DNA of 64,000 nucleotides, from contig NZ_AHKF01000010.1 of NCBI RefSeq assembly GCF_000252125.1, positions 62,001 through 126,000 on the forward strand. The letters are read 5' to 3'. The stretch comes from Flavobacterium frigoris PS1. Lineage in GTDB: Bacteria > Bacteroidota > Bacteroidia > Flavobacteriales > Flavobacteriaceae. Positions within the stretch are counted from its first letter, which is position 1. The number at the start of each line of letters is the position of its first letter. The notes under the pieces are model-generated. The model was not told the origin of the DNA. It saw only the letters and a program-made list of their open reading frames with translations, and ran no database searches. Shown here piece by piece: positions 17,028-25,345 of the stretch. The translations under genes were made by a program, and so were the position numbers.

Positions 17028-18173
17028 ATGAAACATTACAATTACATTTTCGCTGGTGCAGGTTTGTCTGCTTTGATGACGGTCTATAAAATGGCGTTAT
17101 CTGGTAAATTTAAGGACAAAACGATTCTGCTTATTGACGAGGATGTAAAAAAAACAAATGACAGGACTTGGTGTTTCTGGCTAAAAAACGACTCCGTTTG
17201 GGAAAAATCAATCTCCAAAAAATGGAATTCGGCCCTGTTTGCCAATGCTGATTTTCGTCGCGACTTAGATTTATTGCCATATCAGTACAATATGGTTCAG
17301 GGATTGGATTTTTACAATCAAGTGTTTGAAGGTATTCTGAATGAAACTAACATACATTTCATTAATCAAAAAGTGATCGATATCAACGAAATCCCAAATC
17401 ATGTCTATGTAGCAACCGAAACAGATAGTTATACCTGCGACACCCTTTTTAACTCCATTTACAGAAAACAAGAAGTAGAAAACCAAACCAAATATCCTGT
17501 TTTGCAACAGCATTTTATAGGTTGGTTTATAAAAAGTAAAGAAGCTGTCTTTAATCCAGAGCAAGCCACTTTCATGGATTTTTCGATAGAACAAAAAGGC
17601 AACACTCGCTTTATGTATGTTTTGCCCACTTCAAAAACCGAAGCATTACTAGAATATACGCTGTTCTCGCACCAACTTTTAGAGCGAAGCGAATACGAAG
17701 AGGAGATTCAGAAATATATTCAGAAACTCGGTATCAACAACTACGACATCATCGAAAAAGAAAGAGGAAGCATCCCGATGAGCTGTTATCCTTTTTGGAA
17801 AAAAAACACCAAACGCGTTCTCAACATAGGAACTGCCGGTGGCTGGACTAAGGCCAGTACTGGTTACACTTTTAAAAACTCCGACAAGAAGTCGACCGAA
17901 CTAATTGAATTCATTCAAAAGGAAAGCGACCTCAGAAAGTTCCATAAAAAGACGAAATTCTGGATTTATGACTTGCTTTTGCTAGACATATTAGATCGTC
18001 ATAACGAAATGGGAGCTCATCTCTTTTCGTCGATGTTTAAAAAAGGAGACTCCAAATTGATCTTTAAGTTCTTGGACGAAGAAACTTCGTTTCTCGAAGA
18101 CATTCAGGTGATTTTAAAATGTCCAAAAACACCCTTCCTCAGTGCTTTAGTAAGGTCAATGCGGCATTTATGA
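17028..18173 (+). CDS. crtY: Lycopene beta-cyclase
   Basis: The 381-residue flavoprotein starts with the dinucleotide-binding motif YIFAGAGLSALM and carries the CrtY signatures DRTWCFW (about 45-51), ATFMDFS, RGSIPMSCYPF and IGTAGGWTKASTGYTF. It cyclises the ends of lycopene to make beta-carotene, the precursor of zeaxanthin-type yellow pigments common in flavobacteria. The other carotenoid genes (crtB, crtI, crtZ) are not in the window, so the gene stands alone, divergent from mntH with 153 nt between them. Confidence 0.93.
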   Translation: MKHYNYIFAGAGLSALMTVYKMALSGKFKDKTILLIDEDVKKTNDRTWCFWLKNDSVWEKSISKKWNSALFANADFRRDLDLLPYQYNMVQGLDFYNQVFEGILNETNIHFINQKVIDINEIPNHVYVATETDSYTCDTLFNSIYRKQEVENQTKYPVLQQHFIGWFIKSKEAVFNPEQATFMDFSIEQKGNTRFMYVLPTSKTEALLEYTLFSHQLLERSEYEEEIQKYIQKLGINNYDIIEKERGSIPMSCYPFWKKNTKRVLNIGTAGGWTKASTGYTFKNSDKKSTELIEFIQKESDLRKFHKKTKFWIYDLLLLDILDRHNEMGAHLFSSMFKKGDSKLIFKFLDEETSFLEDIQVILKCPKTPFLSALVRSMRHL

Positions 18174-18256
18174 TGGTGAATTGCGTCCACAAACACCGTC
18201 TATTAAACAATAACAAAACTTTATAATGCATCTAATGGAGTTCTTTTTAAACTTCG

Positions 18257-18264
18257 TAACTTTG
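18257..18264 (+). promoter_or_regulatory. -7 box (TAACTTTG) before the bacilliredoxin gene
   Basis: It matches TAnnTTTG, 34 nt before the ATG at 18299. Confidence 0.4.
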
Positions 18265-18298
18265 CCTATTCAAAAATTAATATTTAAAATATAAAGAT

Positions 18299-18709
18299 AT
18301 GTATCCAGAAGAAATGGTAAAACCAATGCAAGCTGAATTAACAGTAGCAGGTTTTCAAGATTTACATAGTGCAGAAGCGGTTGATAACGCAATAAAAGCA
18401 GAAGGAACTACACTAGTAGTTGTGAATTCAGTTTGTGGTTGTGCTGCTAGAAATGCGCGCCCAGGAGCAAAAATGAGCTTAGATGGTGCAAAAAAACCAG
18501 ACCATTTAATCACGGTTTTTGCTGGAGTTGACAAAGAAGCAGTTGATGCTGCAAGACAACACATGTTCCCTTTCCCTCCATCATCACCATGTATGGCTTT
18601 GTTCAAAAACGGAGAATTGGTACATATGTTAGAGCGTCACCACATTGAAGGTCGCCCAGCTGAAATGATTGCTGAGAACTTACAAGATGCTTTTAACGAG
18701 CACTGTTAA
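18299..18709 (+). CDS. BrxA/BrxB family bacilliredoxin (YphP/YqiW)
   Basis: The 136-residue protein begins [10 protein letters not shown] and carries the family motif [12 protein letters not shown] (CGC near residues 47-49), then [11 protein letters not shown] and ERHHIEGR. Bacilliredoxins remove bacillithiol from protein thiols, or act as weak thiol-disulfide oxidoreductases. Many Bacteroidetes are thought to make bacillithiol, which fits. It is a monocistronic cytosolic gene followed by a clear terminator at 18757-18806. Confidence 0.93.
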   Translation: MYPEEMVKPMQAELTVAGFQDLHSAEAVDNAIKAEGTTLVVVNSVCGCAARNARPGAKMSLDGAKKPDHLITVFAGVDKEAVDAARQHMFPFPPSSPCMALFKNGELVHMLERHHIEGRPAEMIAENLQDAFNEHC

Positions 18710-18756
18710 GACTACTATTTAGTCAAAACATATTGCGCTAATAACGCAAAAACTTT

Positions 18757-18806
18757 AACCGCAGATTCGCAGATTTTTAAATTTGTGAAACTGCGGTTTT
18801 TTTATT
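18757..18806 (+). terminator. Rho-independent terminator after the bacilliredoxin gene
   Basis: AACCGCAG (18757-18764) pairs with CTGCGGTT (18791-18798), followed at once by a T-run. The intervening bases can extend the stem imperfectly. Confidence 0.8.
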
Positions 18807-18808
18807 TG

Positions 18809-18887
18809 TAGCTATTTCCAGCTGTCCATTATATCTTTTCCTGGCTAAAGAAGCCAGTAAAAGAATGCCGTTCCCATCTGTGCTAAA
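18809..18887 (-). repeat. Dispersed palindromic element, copy B
   Basis: Read on the minus strand it has the shared left end (TTAGCACAGATGGGAACGGC), a central hairpin CTTTTaCTGGCT/AGCCAGgAAAAG with loop TCTTT, and the shared right end GATATAATGGACAGCTGGAA followed by TAGCTA. It lies right after the bacilliredoxin terminator. Confidence 0.8.
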
Positions 18888-18955
18888 AGATATTTTGCAC
18901 GAAATAGAGAAAAGTTGTATATATTGGAGTAAAACAACTAATAGTTAAAGCTAAT

Positions 18956-19378
18956 ATGAAAAAAATTCTATTCATCATCTTATTAGTGAGTTTAAAAGTC
19001 AATTCCCAACAACTAGTCGGGAACTGGAAAGTCGTCTGCTATGAGGATGAAATTTGCTATTTCAACAAAACAACCGATTCAATTTTGTACAAAGATACTA
19101 CCCGAAAAGAAGAAGCTGAAAATTTTCGTAAAATGTCAGATTTAATCATATTCCCTATTACTTATAATTTTGATAGTAATGGAAATTACACGATGACAAA
19201 CCCTATGATCGGTAAAACTCATGGTAAATTTAAAATTGACAAAGTCACTAAAAAAATCGCCTTTATTGATGATGAAAATAAAAAATTTGAAATACCCTTC
19301 GAGTACAAAGATGAAATCCTCTTTCTTCAAATGAAAATGGAAAATGCCTATATGAAAATTGGCTTAAAAAAGAACTGA
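18956..19378 (+). CDS. Small secreted lipocalin-like protein, function unknown
   Basis: The 140-residue product has a signal peptide of about 17 residues ending near VNSQQ, followed by QLVGNWKVVCYEDE. This opening (LVGxWK) is like that of short lipocalin or DUF-type proteins that form a small beta-barrel. Later strands include ITYNFDSNGNYTM and KFKIDKVTKKIAFIDDE. It is probably periplasmic. No catalytic motif or informative neighbour was found. Confidence 0.7.
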   Translation: MKKILFIILLVSLKVNSQQLVGNWKVVCYEDEICYFNKTTDSILYKDTTRKEEAENFRKMSDLIIFPITYNFDSNGNYTMTNPMIGKTHGKFKIDKVTKKIAFIDDENKKFEIPFEYKDEILFLQMKMENAYMKIGLKKN

Positions 19379-19422
19379 GTTTTTTTGTCATCATACCAGG
19401 TTCAAAAAAATTACAGCTAGCT

Positions 19423-19437
19423 CGAGCGTTACGCTCG
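19423..19437. repeat. GC-rich short hairpin CGAGCG-TTA-CGCTCG
   Basis: A perfect 6-bp stem with a 3-nt loop stands out against the AT-rich background between two genes. It has no T-tract, so it is not a clear terminator. Confidence 0.35.
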
Positions 19438-19569
19438 CAAGCATAAAGTTGATACTAACGCACCGCAGAAGCAAAAAAGTTAGTTTTTAGAAATCCTACT
19501 CAACGTTAAAATTTTTATAAATACTCATATCCATTCTTCATTCCTTACAAAATCTAATATTTTTATCAA

Positions 19570-20361
19570 ATGAAAAAATCGATACTGACACTTTGTGTCT
19601 TGGCAGCTGTTGCATTTTCTTGTAATAAGAAAAAAGACAGTCAGGATGAATCTAATAAAAATGATACCATTGCAGTCGTAAAGCGATTATCAAAAGCAGA
19701 TTCTATTGTCAATCTAGCCATTGAAGCACACGGTGGTGATTTATACAAGAAGGCAGATTATTCATTTACTTTCAGAGATAAGAAATACCACTTTAAAAAC
19801 GACGGAAACAATTACGAATACATATTAGATTTTAAAAAAGGTGATTCTGTTTTTAAAGATGTCATTACTAACAGTAACTTTAACAGATATATCAATACAA
19901 AACAGCAAACTTTGACTAAAGAAGATGCCGATAAATACGGAGAGTCGTTGAATTCAGTTATTTATTTTGCTACACTTCCTTACAAATTGCAAGATGCTTC
20001 TGTAAACAAAAAATTCATCGAGGAAACAATTATCAAGGAAAGAAGCTACGATGTTATAGAAGTTACTTTTGGACAAGAAGGTGGTGGCAAAGATTTTGAT
20101 GATGAATTTCACTACTGGATAAACAAGCTAACCCACAAGATCGATTATTTAGCATACAACTACCGAACAAATGATGGCGGAGTTCGCTTTAGAGCTGCAT
20201 TCAATACTAGAGAAATTGACGGAATAACTTTTCAGGACTACATCAATTACGAAGCGCCCGTAAAAACACCGCTGAAAGATTTACCTAAATTATACGAACA
20301 AGGAAAGTTAAAAGAGGCTTCTCGAATCTTAACAGAAAACCTGATAAGCAATCAAGATTAA
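19570..20361 (+). CDS. Lipoprotein, DUF6503-like
   Basis: The 263-residue product has a lipoprotein signal with lipobox AFSC (Cys 18), a Lys/Asp-rich tether, and a soluble domain starting SKADSIVNLAIEAHGGDLYKKA. This opening resembles LolA/LppX-like or DUF6503 proteins of Bacteroidetes, which hold an antiparallel sheet folded around a cavity. Further segments include YSFTFRDKKYHF and EFHYWINKLTHKIDYLAY. It is probably anchored in the outer membrane facing the periplasm. The family assignment is from memory of the motif order, and the function is unknown. Confidence 0.75.
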   Translation: MKKSILTLCVLAAVAFSCNKKKDSQDESNKNDTIAVVKRLSKADSIVNLAIEAHGGDLYKKADYSFTFRDKKYHFKNDGNNYEYILDFKKGDSVFKDVITNSNFNRYINTKQQTLTKEDADKYGESLNSVIYFATLPYKLQDASVNKKFIEETIIKERSYDVIEVTFGQEGGGKDFDDEFHYWINKLTHKIDYLAYNYRTNDGGVRFRAAFNTREIDGITFQDYINYEAPVKTPLKDLPKLYEQGKLKEASRILTENLISNQD

Positions 20362-20397
20362 ATAATACTACAAATCGTTATCGCTAAACTTATTCCC

Positions 20398-20478
20398 TAG
20401 CCCAGATTGCAGCGACATCCTCTTGTGGTAGCGATAGTTAACACAAGAGATATAGCGGAAAGCTAGATAAAGCTCCTA
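20398..20478 (+). repeat. Dispersed palindromic element, copy C
   Basis: The left end is TAGCCCAGATTGCAGCGACA, the central stem TCTTGTG/CACAAGA has a longer loop, and the right end is GATATAGCGGAAAGCTAGAT followed by AAAGCTCCTA. This is the only copy here that runs in the same direction as both flanking genes. Confidence 0.8.
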
Positions 20479-20559
20479 CACTTTGAAAATTAAAACCATT
20501 AAACAATTAAGTTAAATTAAGTTTCAGTGGGAATTGCTAAACTTTGAAGCCTAGAGACT

Positions 20560-20590
20560 TTTGCCGCTCAAAAACTTTTCCCTACTTTTG
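20560..20590 (+). promoter_or_regulatory. trhO promoter (TTTG-N19-TACTTTTG)
   Basis: TTTG at 20560-20563 and TACTTTTG at 20583-20590 are 19 nt apart, a full match to the Bacteroidetes promoter. The ATG follows 35 nt later. Confidence 0.75.
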
Positions 20591-20625
20591 CACAAATAAT
20601 TTTTCACACTTAAACCGTTTATAGC

Positions 20626-22002
20626 ATGCAACTGTATAACACTTTAAGCGCAGAAGAAAGAGCCATCATGATTGATGATGCCGGAAAACAAAGACTTACT
20701 TTGTCTTTCTATGCTTATGCGCAAATTCAAGATCCAACACAATTTCGTAACGATTTATTCCGCGCTTGGGATCCGCTAGTGGTTCTTGGTCGTATTTATG
20801 TGGCCAAAGAAGGAATAAATGCTCAGTTATCGCTTCCTGCTGATAATTTCTATGCCTTTAAAGACACCATCGAAGCTTATGATTTCATGAAGGGAATGCG
20901 CCTGAACATCGCCGTAGAACAAGACGATCACTCTTTCTTGAAACTGACCGTAAAAGTGCGTGACAAGATTGTTGCTGACGGATTAAATGACGAGACTTTT
21001 GATGTAACCAACATTGGAATTCACTTAAAAGCAAAAGAATTTAACGAAATTTTAGAAAATCCAAATACCATAGTAGTTGATTTTAGAAATCATTACGAAA
21101 GTGAGATTGGATATTTTAAAGGTGCCATTACACCTGATGTTGATACTTTTAGAGAATCACTACCTATTATCAACGAACAATTACAAGATTTCAAAGAAGA
21201 TAAAAACTTGGTGATGTATTGCACCGGAGGAATCCGTTGTGAAAAAGCATCTGCCTATTTTAAACACCAAGGGTTTAAAAATGTATATCAGCTAGAAGGT
21301 GGTATCATTAATTATGCAAAGCAAATCAAGGAAGAAAACCTAGAGAGCAAATTTATAGGTAAGAACTTTGTTTTTGATCACCGCTTAGGCGAAAGAATCA
21401 CTGACGATATCGTTTCGCAATGCCATCAATGTGGAAAACCATGTGACGTACATACAAATTGTATTAATGAAGGTTGCCATTTATTGTTTATCCAATGTGA
21501 AGAATGTGCAAAAGCCATGGAAGGTTGTTGTTCGCAGGATTGTATTGATGTGATTCATTTACCAGAAGACGAACAAAAAGCCATTAGACGAGGAATAAAA
21601 AACGGCAATATGATTTTCAAAAAAGGAAAATCAGATGTATTGACATTTAAAAATAGAGAAGCAAATCTTGATCCTTTGGCCGCAGTTCCTAATCTTGTGG
21701 ATTTAACCAAATCGAAAGTATTGGCTAAAAAAGCACCAAAAATCAAAAAACAATACATTGGCAGAGGAACCCACTTTTTTCCAAAACCAAGTGTTGGCCA
21801 ATTTACAATTGAAGAAAATGAAATCAAGATTGGGGATACCATCTTGATTAAAGGTATGACTACTGGAGAACAAAAATTAGTGCTTTCTGAAATGCTAGTT
21901 AATGATAAAGCTGCTGATAAAGCCGTTGCAAATGATGTTTGTACTTTCAAATTACCTTTTAGAATTCGATTGTCAGATAAATTATACAAAGTTTTAGACT
22001 AA
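20626..22002 (+). CDS. trhO: tRNA uridine-34 hydroxylase TrhO (rhodanese family, YceA-like)
   Basis: The 458-residue protein has an acylphosphatase-like N-domain (about 1-110), a rhodanese domain (about 124-235) with the active Cys in MYCTGGIRCEK (about 199), and a Cys-rich segment (CHQCGKPCDVHTNC, CEECAKAMEGCCSQDC) that may bind zinc. TrhO makes 5-hydroxyuridine at wobble position 34 of certain tRNAs in an oxygen-dependent reaction. A C-terminal extension of about 110 residues beyond the Cys region exceeds the roughly 350 residues of the E. coli protein, and its role is unknown. Confidence 0.93.
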   Translation: MQLYNTLSAEERAIMIDDAGKQRLTLSFYAYAQIQDPTQFRNDLFRAWDPLVVLGRIYVAKEGINAQLSLPADNFYAFKDTIEAYDFMKGMRLNIAVEQDDHSFLKLTVKVRDKIVADGLNDETFDVTNIGIHLKAKEFNEILENPNTIVVDFRNHYESEIGYFKGAITPDVDTFRESLPIINEQLQDFKEDKNLVMYCTGGIRCEKASAYFKHQGFKNVYQLEGGIINYAKQIKEENLESKFIGKNFVFDHRLGERITDDIVSQCHQCGKPCDVHTNCINEGCHLLFIQCEECAKAMEGCCSQDCIDVIHLPEDEQKAIRRGIKNGNMIFKKGKSDVLTFKNREANLDPLAAVPNLVDLTKSKVLAKKAPKIKKQYIGRGTHFFPKPSVGQFTIEENEIKIGDTILIKGMTTGEQKLVLSEMLVNDKAADKAVANDVCTFKLPFRIRLSDKLYKVLD

Positions 22003-22025
22003 AAATCTATAATAGAATATTTACA

Positions 22026-22064
22026 AAAAGCCTATTTCATTCATTTGAAATAGGCTTTTATTTT
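22026..22064 (+). terminator. Rho-independent terminator after trhO
   Basis: GCCTATTTCA (22030-22039) pairs with TGAAATAGGC (22046-22055) around a 6-nt loop, extended by an A-run and followed by TTTTATTTTA. It is identical to the terminator at 26903-26941. Confidence 0.9.
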
Positions 22065-22190
22065 ACATTTAAATACCTAAACCACAAGGTCTTTAAAAAA
22101 TGAAATAAACAACAAAAACGGGTTTTAATAATAATATTTACACGAATCAAACGAAATGTACAATATATACTGTTAATAATTGTTAAATTA

Positions 22191-22213
22191 TGTTAGTTTT
22201 ACATAAACTAACA
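22191..22213. promoter_or_regulatory. 23-bp palindrome upstream of susC-like gene
   Basis: The arms TGTTAGTTT (22191-22199) and AAACTAACA (22205-22213) are perfect 9-bp complements around TACAT. The site ends 13 nt before the ATG, so it could be an operator or a hairpin in the leader mRNA that blocks the ribosome site. Confidence 0.6.
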
Positions 22214-22226
22214 CAATCAAATAACA

Positions 22227-25200
22227 ATGAAAAAAACGTATTTAATTCTATTACTGCTCTTTTTTGGAATCACTACCAATTATTCCCAAAATATTACTGT
22301 AAAAGGTAAAGTTTCGGACGCCAAATCTTTACCATTACCAGGCGCAAATGTGTCTCTCAAAGGATCCAAATCTACCGTTGCTACAGATATGGATGGGAAT
22401 TATCAAATCGAAGCTTCAAAAGGAGCTACTTTGATTTTTTCTTACATTGGGTTTATAAGCCAAGAGCTTAAAGTTTCGGGTAGCACTCTAAGTGTTTTTT
22501 TAAAAGAAGACGGCGAAAACAAACTAGACGAAGTAGTGGTAACCGCGATGGGTATCAGCAGCAAGTCGAAGTCTTTAGGTTATGCCAACCAAACAATTAA
22601 AGCTGCAGACATTGAACGTCCTGGACAGCTAAACGCCTTACAAGCACTGCAAGGCAGCATTTCCGGAGTAACTATTAGTAAGACTTCAGGAGAAGCAGGA
22701 GGAGGAGTTGACATCTTAATCAGGGGAGTTTCCTCTTTGAGTACAGGTAGCAACAACCAACCTTTGATTGTTATTGATGGTAACCCTGTTAACAATAGCA
22801 CGATATCTGGAAATGTTTTATCAAGTGCAAATACTTCTTCTCCGGGAAGCAACGAGCAATTTGGTTTTTCAAACCGCTCCATTGACATTAACCCTAATGA
22901 TATTGAAACTTATACGGTATTAAAAGGAGCTGGAGCTACAGCCCTATATGGCATTTTAGCCGGTAATGGAGTTATTATTATCACCACTAAAAAAGGAAAA
23001 GAAGGAAAAACTAAAGTAAACTTCTCCTCTAGTGTAACCATGAGTGAGGTTAACAAATATCCAGAATTACAATCAACTTGGAGAGAAGGATCTGGCTTAT
23101 CTCCTAGAGTTTTAAGCATGAATGCAGATACTCCCTCTGGCGTTTCTTACTATCCTGGATTTACTTCTGGATTTCAAACTAACGGTCCTGCTTATTCAAG
23201 TAGTGATGACGCGAGTATCAAATTTAGAGATTTTTACAAAGATTTTTTTAAAACAGGTATTAACACAACTAACAATGTTAGTTTGAGCGGTGGATCTGAA
23301 AAAATGAATTATTTTGTTTCTGCCTCTTCAAGTAAAGATGAAGGAATTGTGCCAAATACAGAATACGCTAGAAAAACGTTGAAATTTAATGGAGGCTATA
23401 AACTTTCAGAAAATTTAAAAATGGGAACATCTGTTTCGTATGCAAATTCCGGAGGGACTCGCGCAAATACTGGAGATAAATCGATAATGAGTTCACTATC
23501 ATATTGGTCTCCATCTATAGATATTAAAGATTATTTGACTGCATCTGGAGGCGAGAAAGATTGGACTGTCGGAACTATTGACCAGCCCATCTATTTTGCT
23601 ACGACAAGTAATCTGCATGACAAAGTTGATCGCTGGATTGCATCTGCTAATTTGAATTGGCAAGCAAAACCTTGGTTAAACATAGTTTATAGAGGAAGTG
23701 TAGACAACTATTCTGAAACAAGAAATAGATATGCAGGTGCGGACTTAGATCCTGGATCTCCTGTAAATGGTTTTGTAGTAAACGAAAAAATTAATTTTAG
23801 AGGCTTGAACTCTGACATATTAGTAACTGCCGCTAAAAATTTCGGAGATTTTAACACGTCTGCAATGATTGGTAATCAAATTTTTGAGACCAACTCTGAT
23901 TATGGTTTTGTGAGAGGAGAAGGATTGTTGTTGCCTAAATTTAATAATATTGCGAATACGATCAATAAATATGCTGCACAAACTACAGAAATAGTTAGAA
24001 CAGTTGGTTATTTTACTGAGTTGAAAGCAGACTATAAAGAAAGAGTATTTCTAGCCGCTACGGGAAGAAGAGATTATGCCTCTACTCTGCCTACTGCAAA
24101 TCGAGCATTCAATTATTTTTCTTCTAATCTTGCTTTTGTATTTCATGATCTTATGGACAAGGAAGGAAGTTTACTTTCTTTTGGAAAACTGCGTGGATCA
24201 TGGGCTCAGGTTGGGAAAATTCCTCCATTTGGAATTGGAAGATACAGTTACCCTGACACTCCCTTTAATGGTGTAGGTGGCGTTAGCCTTGGTACTATTG
24301 ATGCAGATCCAAATATTAAAGCTGAGATTGTTACCACAACAGAAGCAGGTATTGATTTACGTTTCTTTCAAAATCGCCTTCGTCTAGAATATACTTATTT
24401 TGATAGAAAAAGTGACGGACAAATTTTAAAAGTAACGTTACCACAAAGTACTGGTTTAACAGGAACTTGGACTAATTCTGGTTCGTTGAAAACTACTGGA
24501 CATGAATTAACATTAGCAGCTGATATCGTTAAAAGCGCAGATTTCAAATGGACTGCTATAGCCAACTTTACTGCTTATGAAACGGAGGTTTTATCAATCC
24601 CTTTTGATAATATTGATTTTGCTTACAATGGTGGTGCCGATATCTATTCTCGAATCAAAGTGGGTGATGCTGCAGGTTCTTTATACGGTAGAACTTGGAC
24701 TTATATAGATGGTCAAAGATTAATTGGTTCAAATGGATTACCTGTAATAGCAAAAGATGTTAATGGAGCGGTACTTTATTCTAAAGTTGGAAATGCTTTC
24801 CCTGATTATGTACTTACGCTAAACAACACTTTCAAATACAAAAACTGGGATTTAGGGTTCATGTTTGAGTATAAAAAAGGCGGTGAAGGATTTGATCCAG
24901 CGGAAAGAAATGGTATTAGAAATGGTATTTTAAAAATGACTGAAGATAGAAATCATACTGCGGTTTTAGAAGGTGTAAAAGCGGATGGTTCACAAAATGA
25001 CATTCCTGTAACAATTGACGGTAATAGCTATTATAGAAGTACAATTATCAACCAAGCATCTGAAATATTAATTCAAGATACTTCTTGGTTGAAGCTTAGA
25101 AACGTGTCTTTAACCTATAATTTATCATCTAATTTAGTGTCTAAATTGAAATTATCAAGTGCTTCCTTCTCAGCAAGCGGTAATAACTTTTTGTTATGGA

Positions 25201-25325
25201 CACCTTTCAGAGGATTTGATCCAGAAGGACAACAATTTGGTTCAGGAAGTAATGTTTATGGTTTCTCTGGTTTAAATATTCCTTTAACACAATCGTACAC
25301 ATTGGGCTTAAACATTGGATTTTAA
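22227..25325 (+). CDS. SusC/RagA-like TonB-linked outer-membrane transporter
   Basis: The 1032-residue product has a signal peptide (about 1-20), a CarboxypepD-regulatory-like domain (ITVKGKVSDAKSLPLPGANV onward), the TonB-box region LDEVVVTAMG, a plug (RGVSSLSTGSNNQPLIVIDG, then ATALYGILAGNGVIIITTKKG) and a large barrel ending in LGLNIGF. SusC-type transporters form the pore below a SusD lid and import glycans or peptides. The susD-like gene follows after 20 nt. No glycoside hydrolase, sigma/anti-sigma pair or SusR is adjacent, so the substrate is open; a peptide is as likely as a glycan. Confidence 0.96.
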   Translation: MKKTYLILLLLFFGITTNYSQNITVKGKVSDAKSLPLPGANVSLKGSKSTVATDMDGNYQIEASKGATLIFSYIGFISQELKVSGSTLSVFLKEDGENKLDEVVVTAMGISSKSKSLGYANQTIKAADIERPGQLNALQALQGSISGVTISKTSGEAGGGVDILIRGVSSLSTGSNNQPLIVIDGNPVNNSTISGNVLSSANTSSPGSNEQFGFSNRSIDINPNDIETYTVLKGAGATALYGILAGNGVIIITTKKGKEGKTKVNFSSSVTMSEVNKYPELQSTWREGSGLSPRVLSMNADTPSGVSYYPGFTSGFQTNGPAYSSSDDASIKFRDFYKDFFKTGINTTNNVSLSGGSEKMNYFVSASSSKDEGIVPNTEYARKTLKFNGGYKLSENLKMGTSVSYANSGGTRANTGDKSIMSSLSYWSPSIDIKDYLTASGGEKDWTVGTIDQPIYFATTSNLHDKVDRWIASANLNWQAKPWLNIVYRGSVDNYSETRNRYAGADLDPGSPVNGFVVNEKINFRGLNSDILVTAAKNFGDFNTSAMIGNQIFETNSDYGFVRGEGLLLPKFNNIANTINKYAAQTTEIVRTVGYFTELKADYKERVFLAATGRRDYASTLPTANRAFNYFSSNLAFVFHDLMDKEGSLLSFGKLRGSWAQVGKIPPFGIGRYSYPDTPFNGVGGVSLGTIDADPNIKAEIVTTTEAGIDLRFFQNRLRLEYTYFDRKSDGQILKVTLPQSTGLTGTWTNSGSLKTTGHELTLAADIVKSADFKWTAIANFTAYETEVLSIPFDNIDFAYNGGADIYSRIKVGDAAGSLYGRTWTYIDGQRLIGSNGLPVIAKDVNGAVLYSKVGNAFPDYVLTLNNTFKYKNWDLGFMFEYKKGGEGFDPAERNGIRNGILKMTEDRNHTAVLEGVKADGSQNDIPVTIDGNSYYRSTIINQASEILIQDTSWLKLRNVSLTYNLSSNLVSKLKLSSASFSASGNNFLLWTPFRGFDPEGQQFGSGSNVYGFSGLNIPLTQSYTLGLNIGF

Positions 25326-25345
25326 TTTATTAAACGAAACAAATT

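Noticed and set aside
19423-19437. CGAGCG/CGCTCG hairpin considered as another copy of the dispersed repeat or a terminator
   Set aside because: It lacks the conserved ends of the repeat family and has no T-run.
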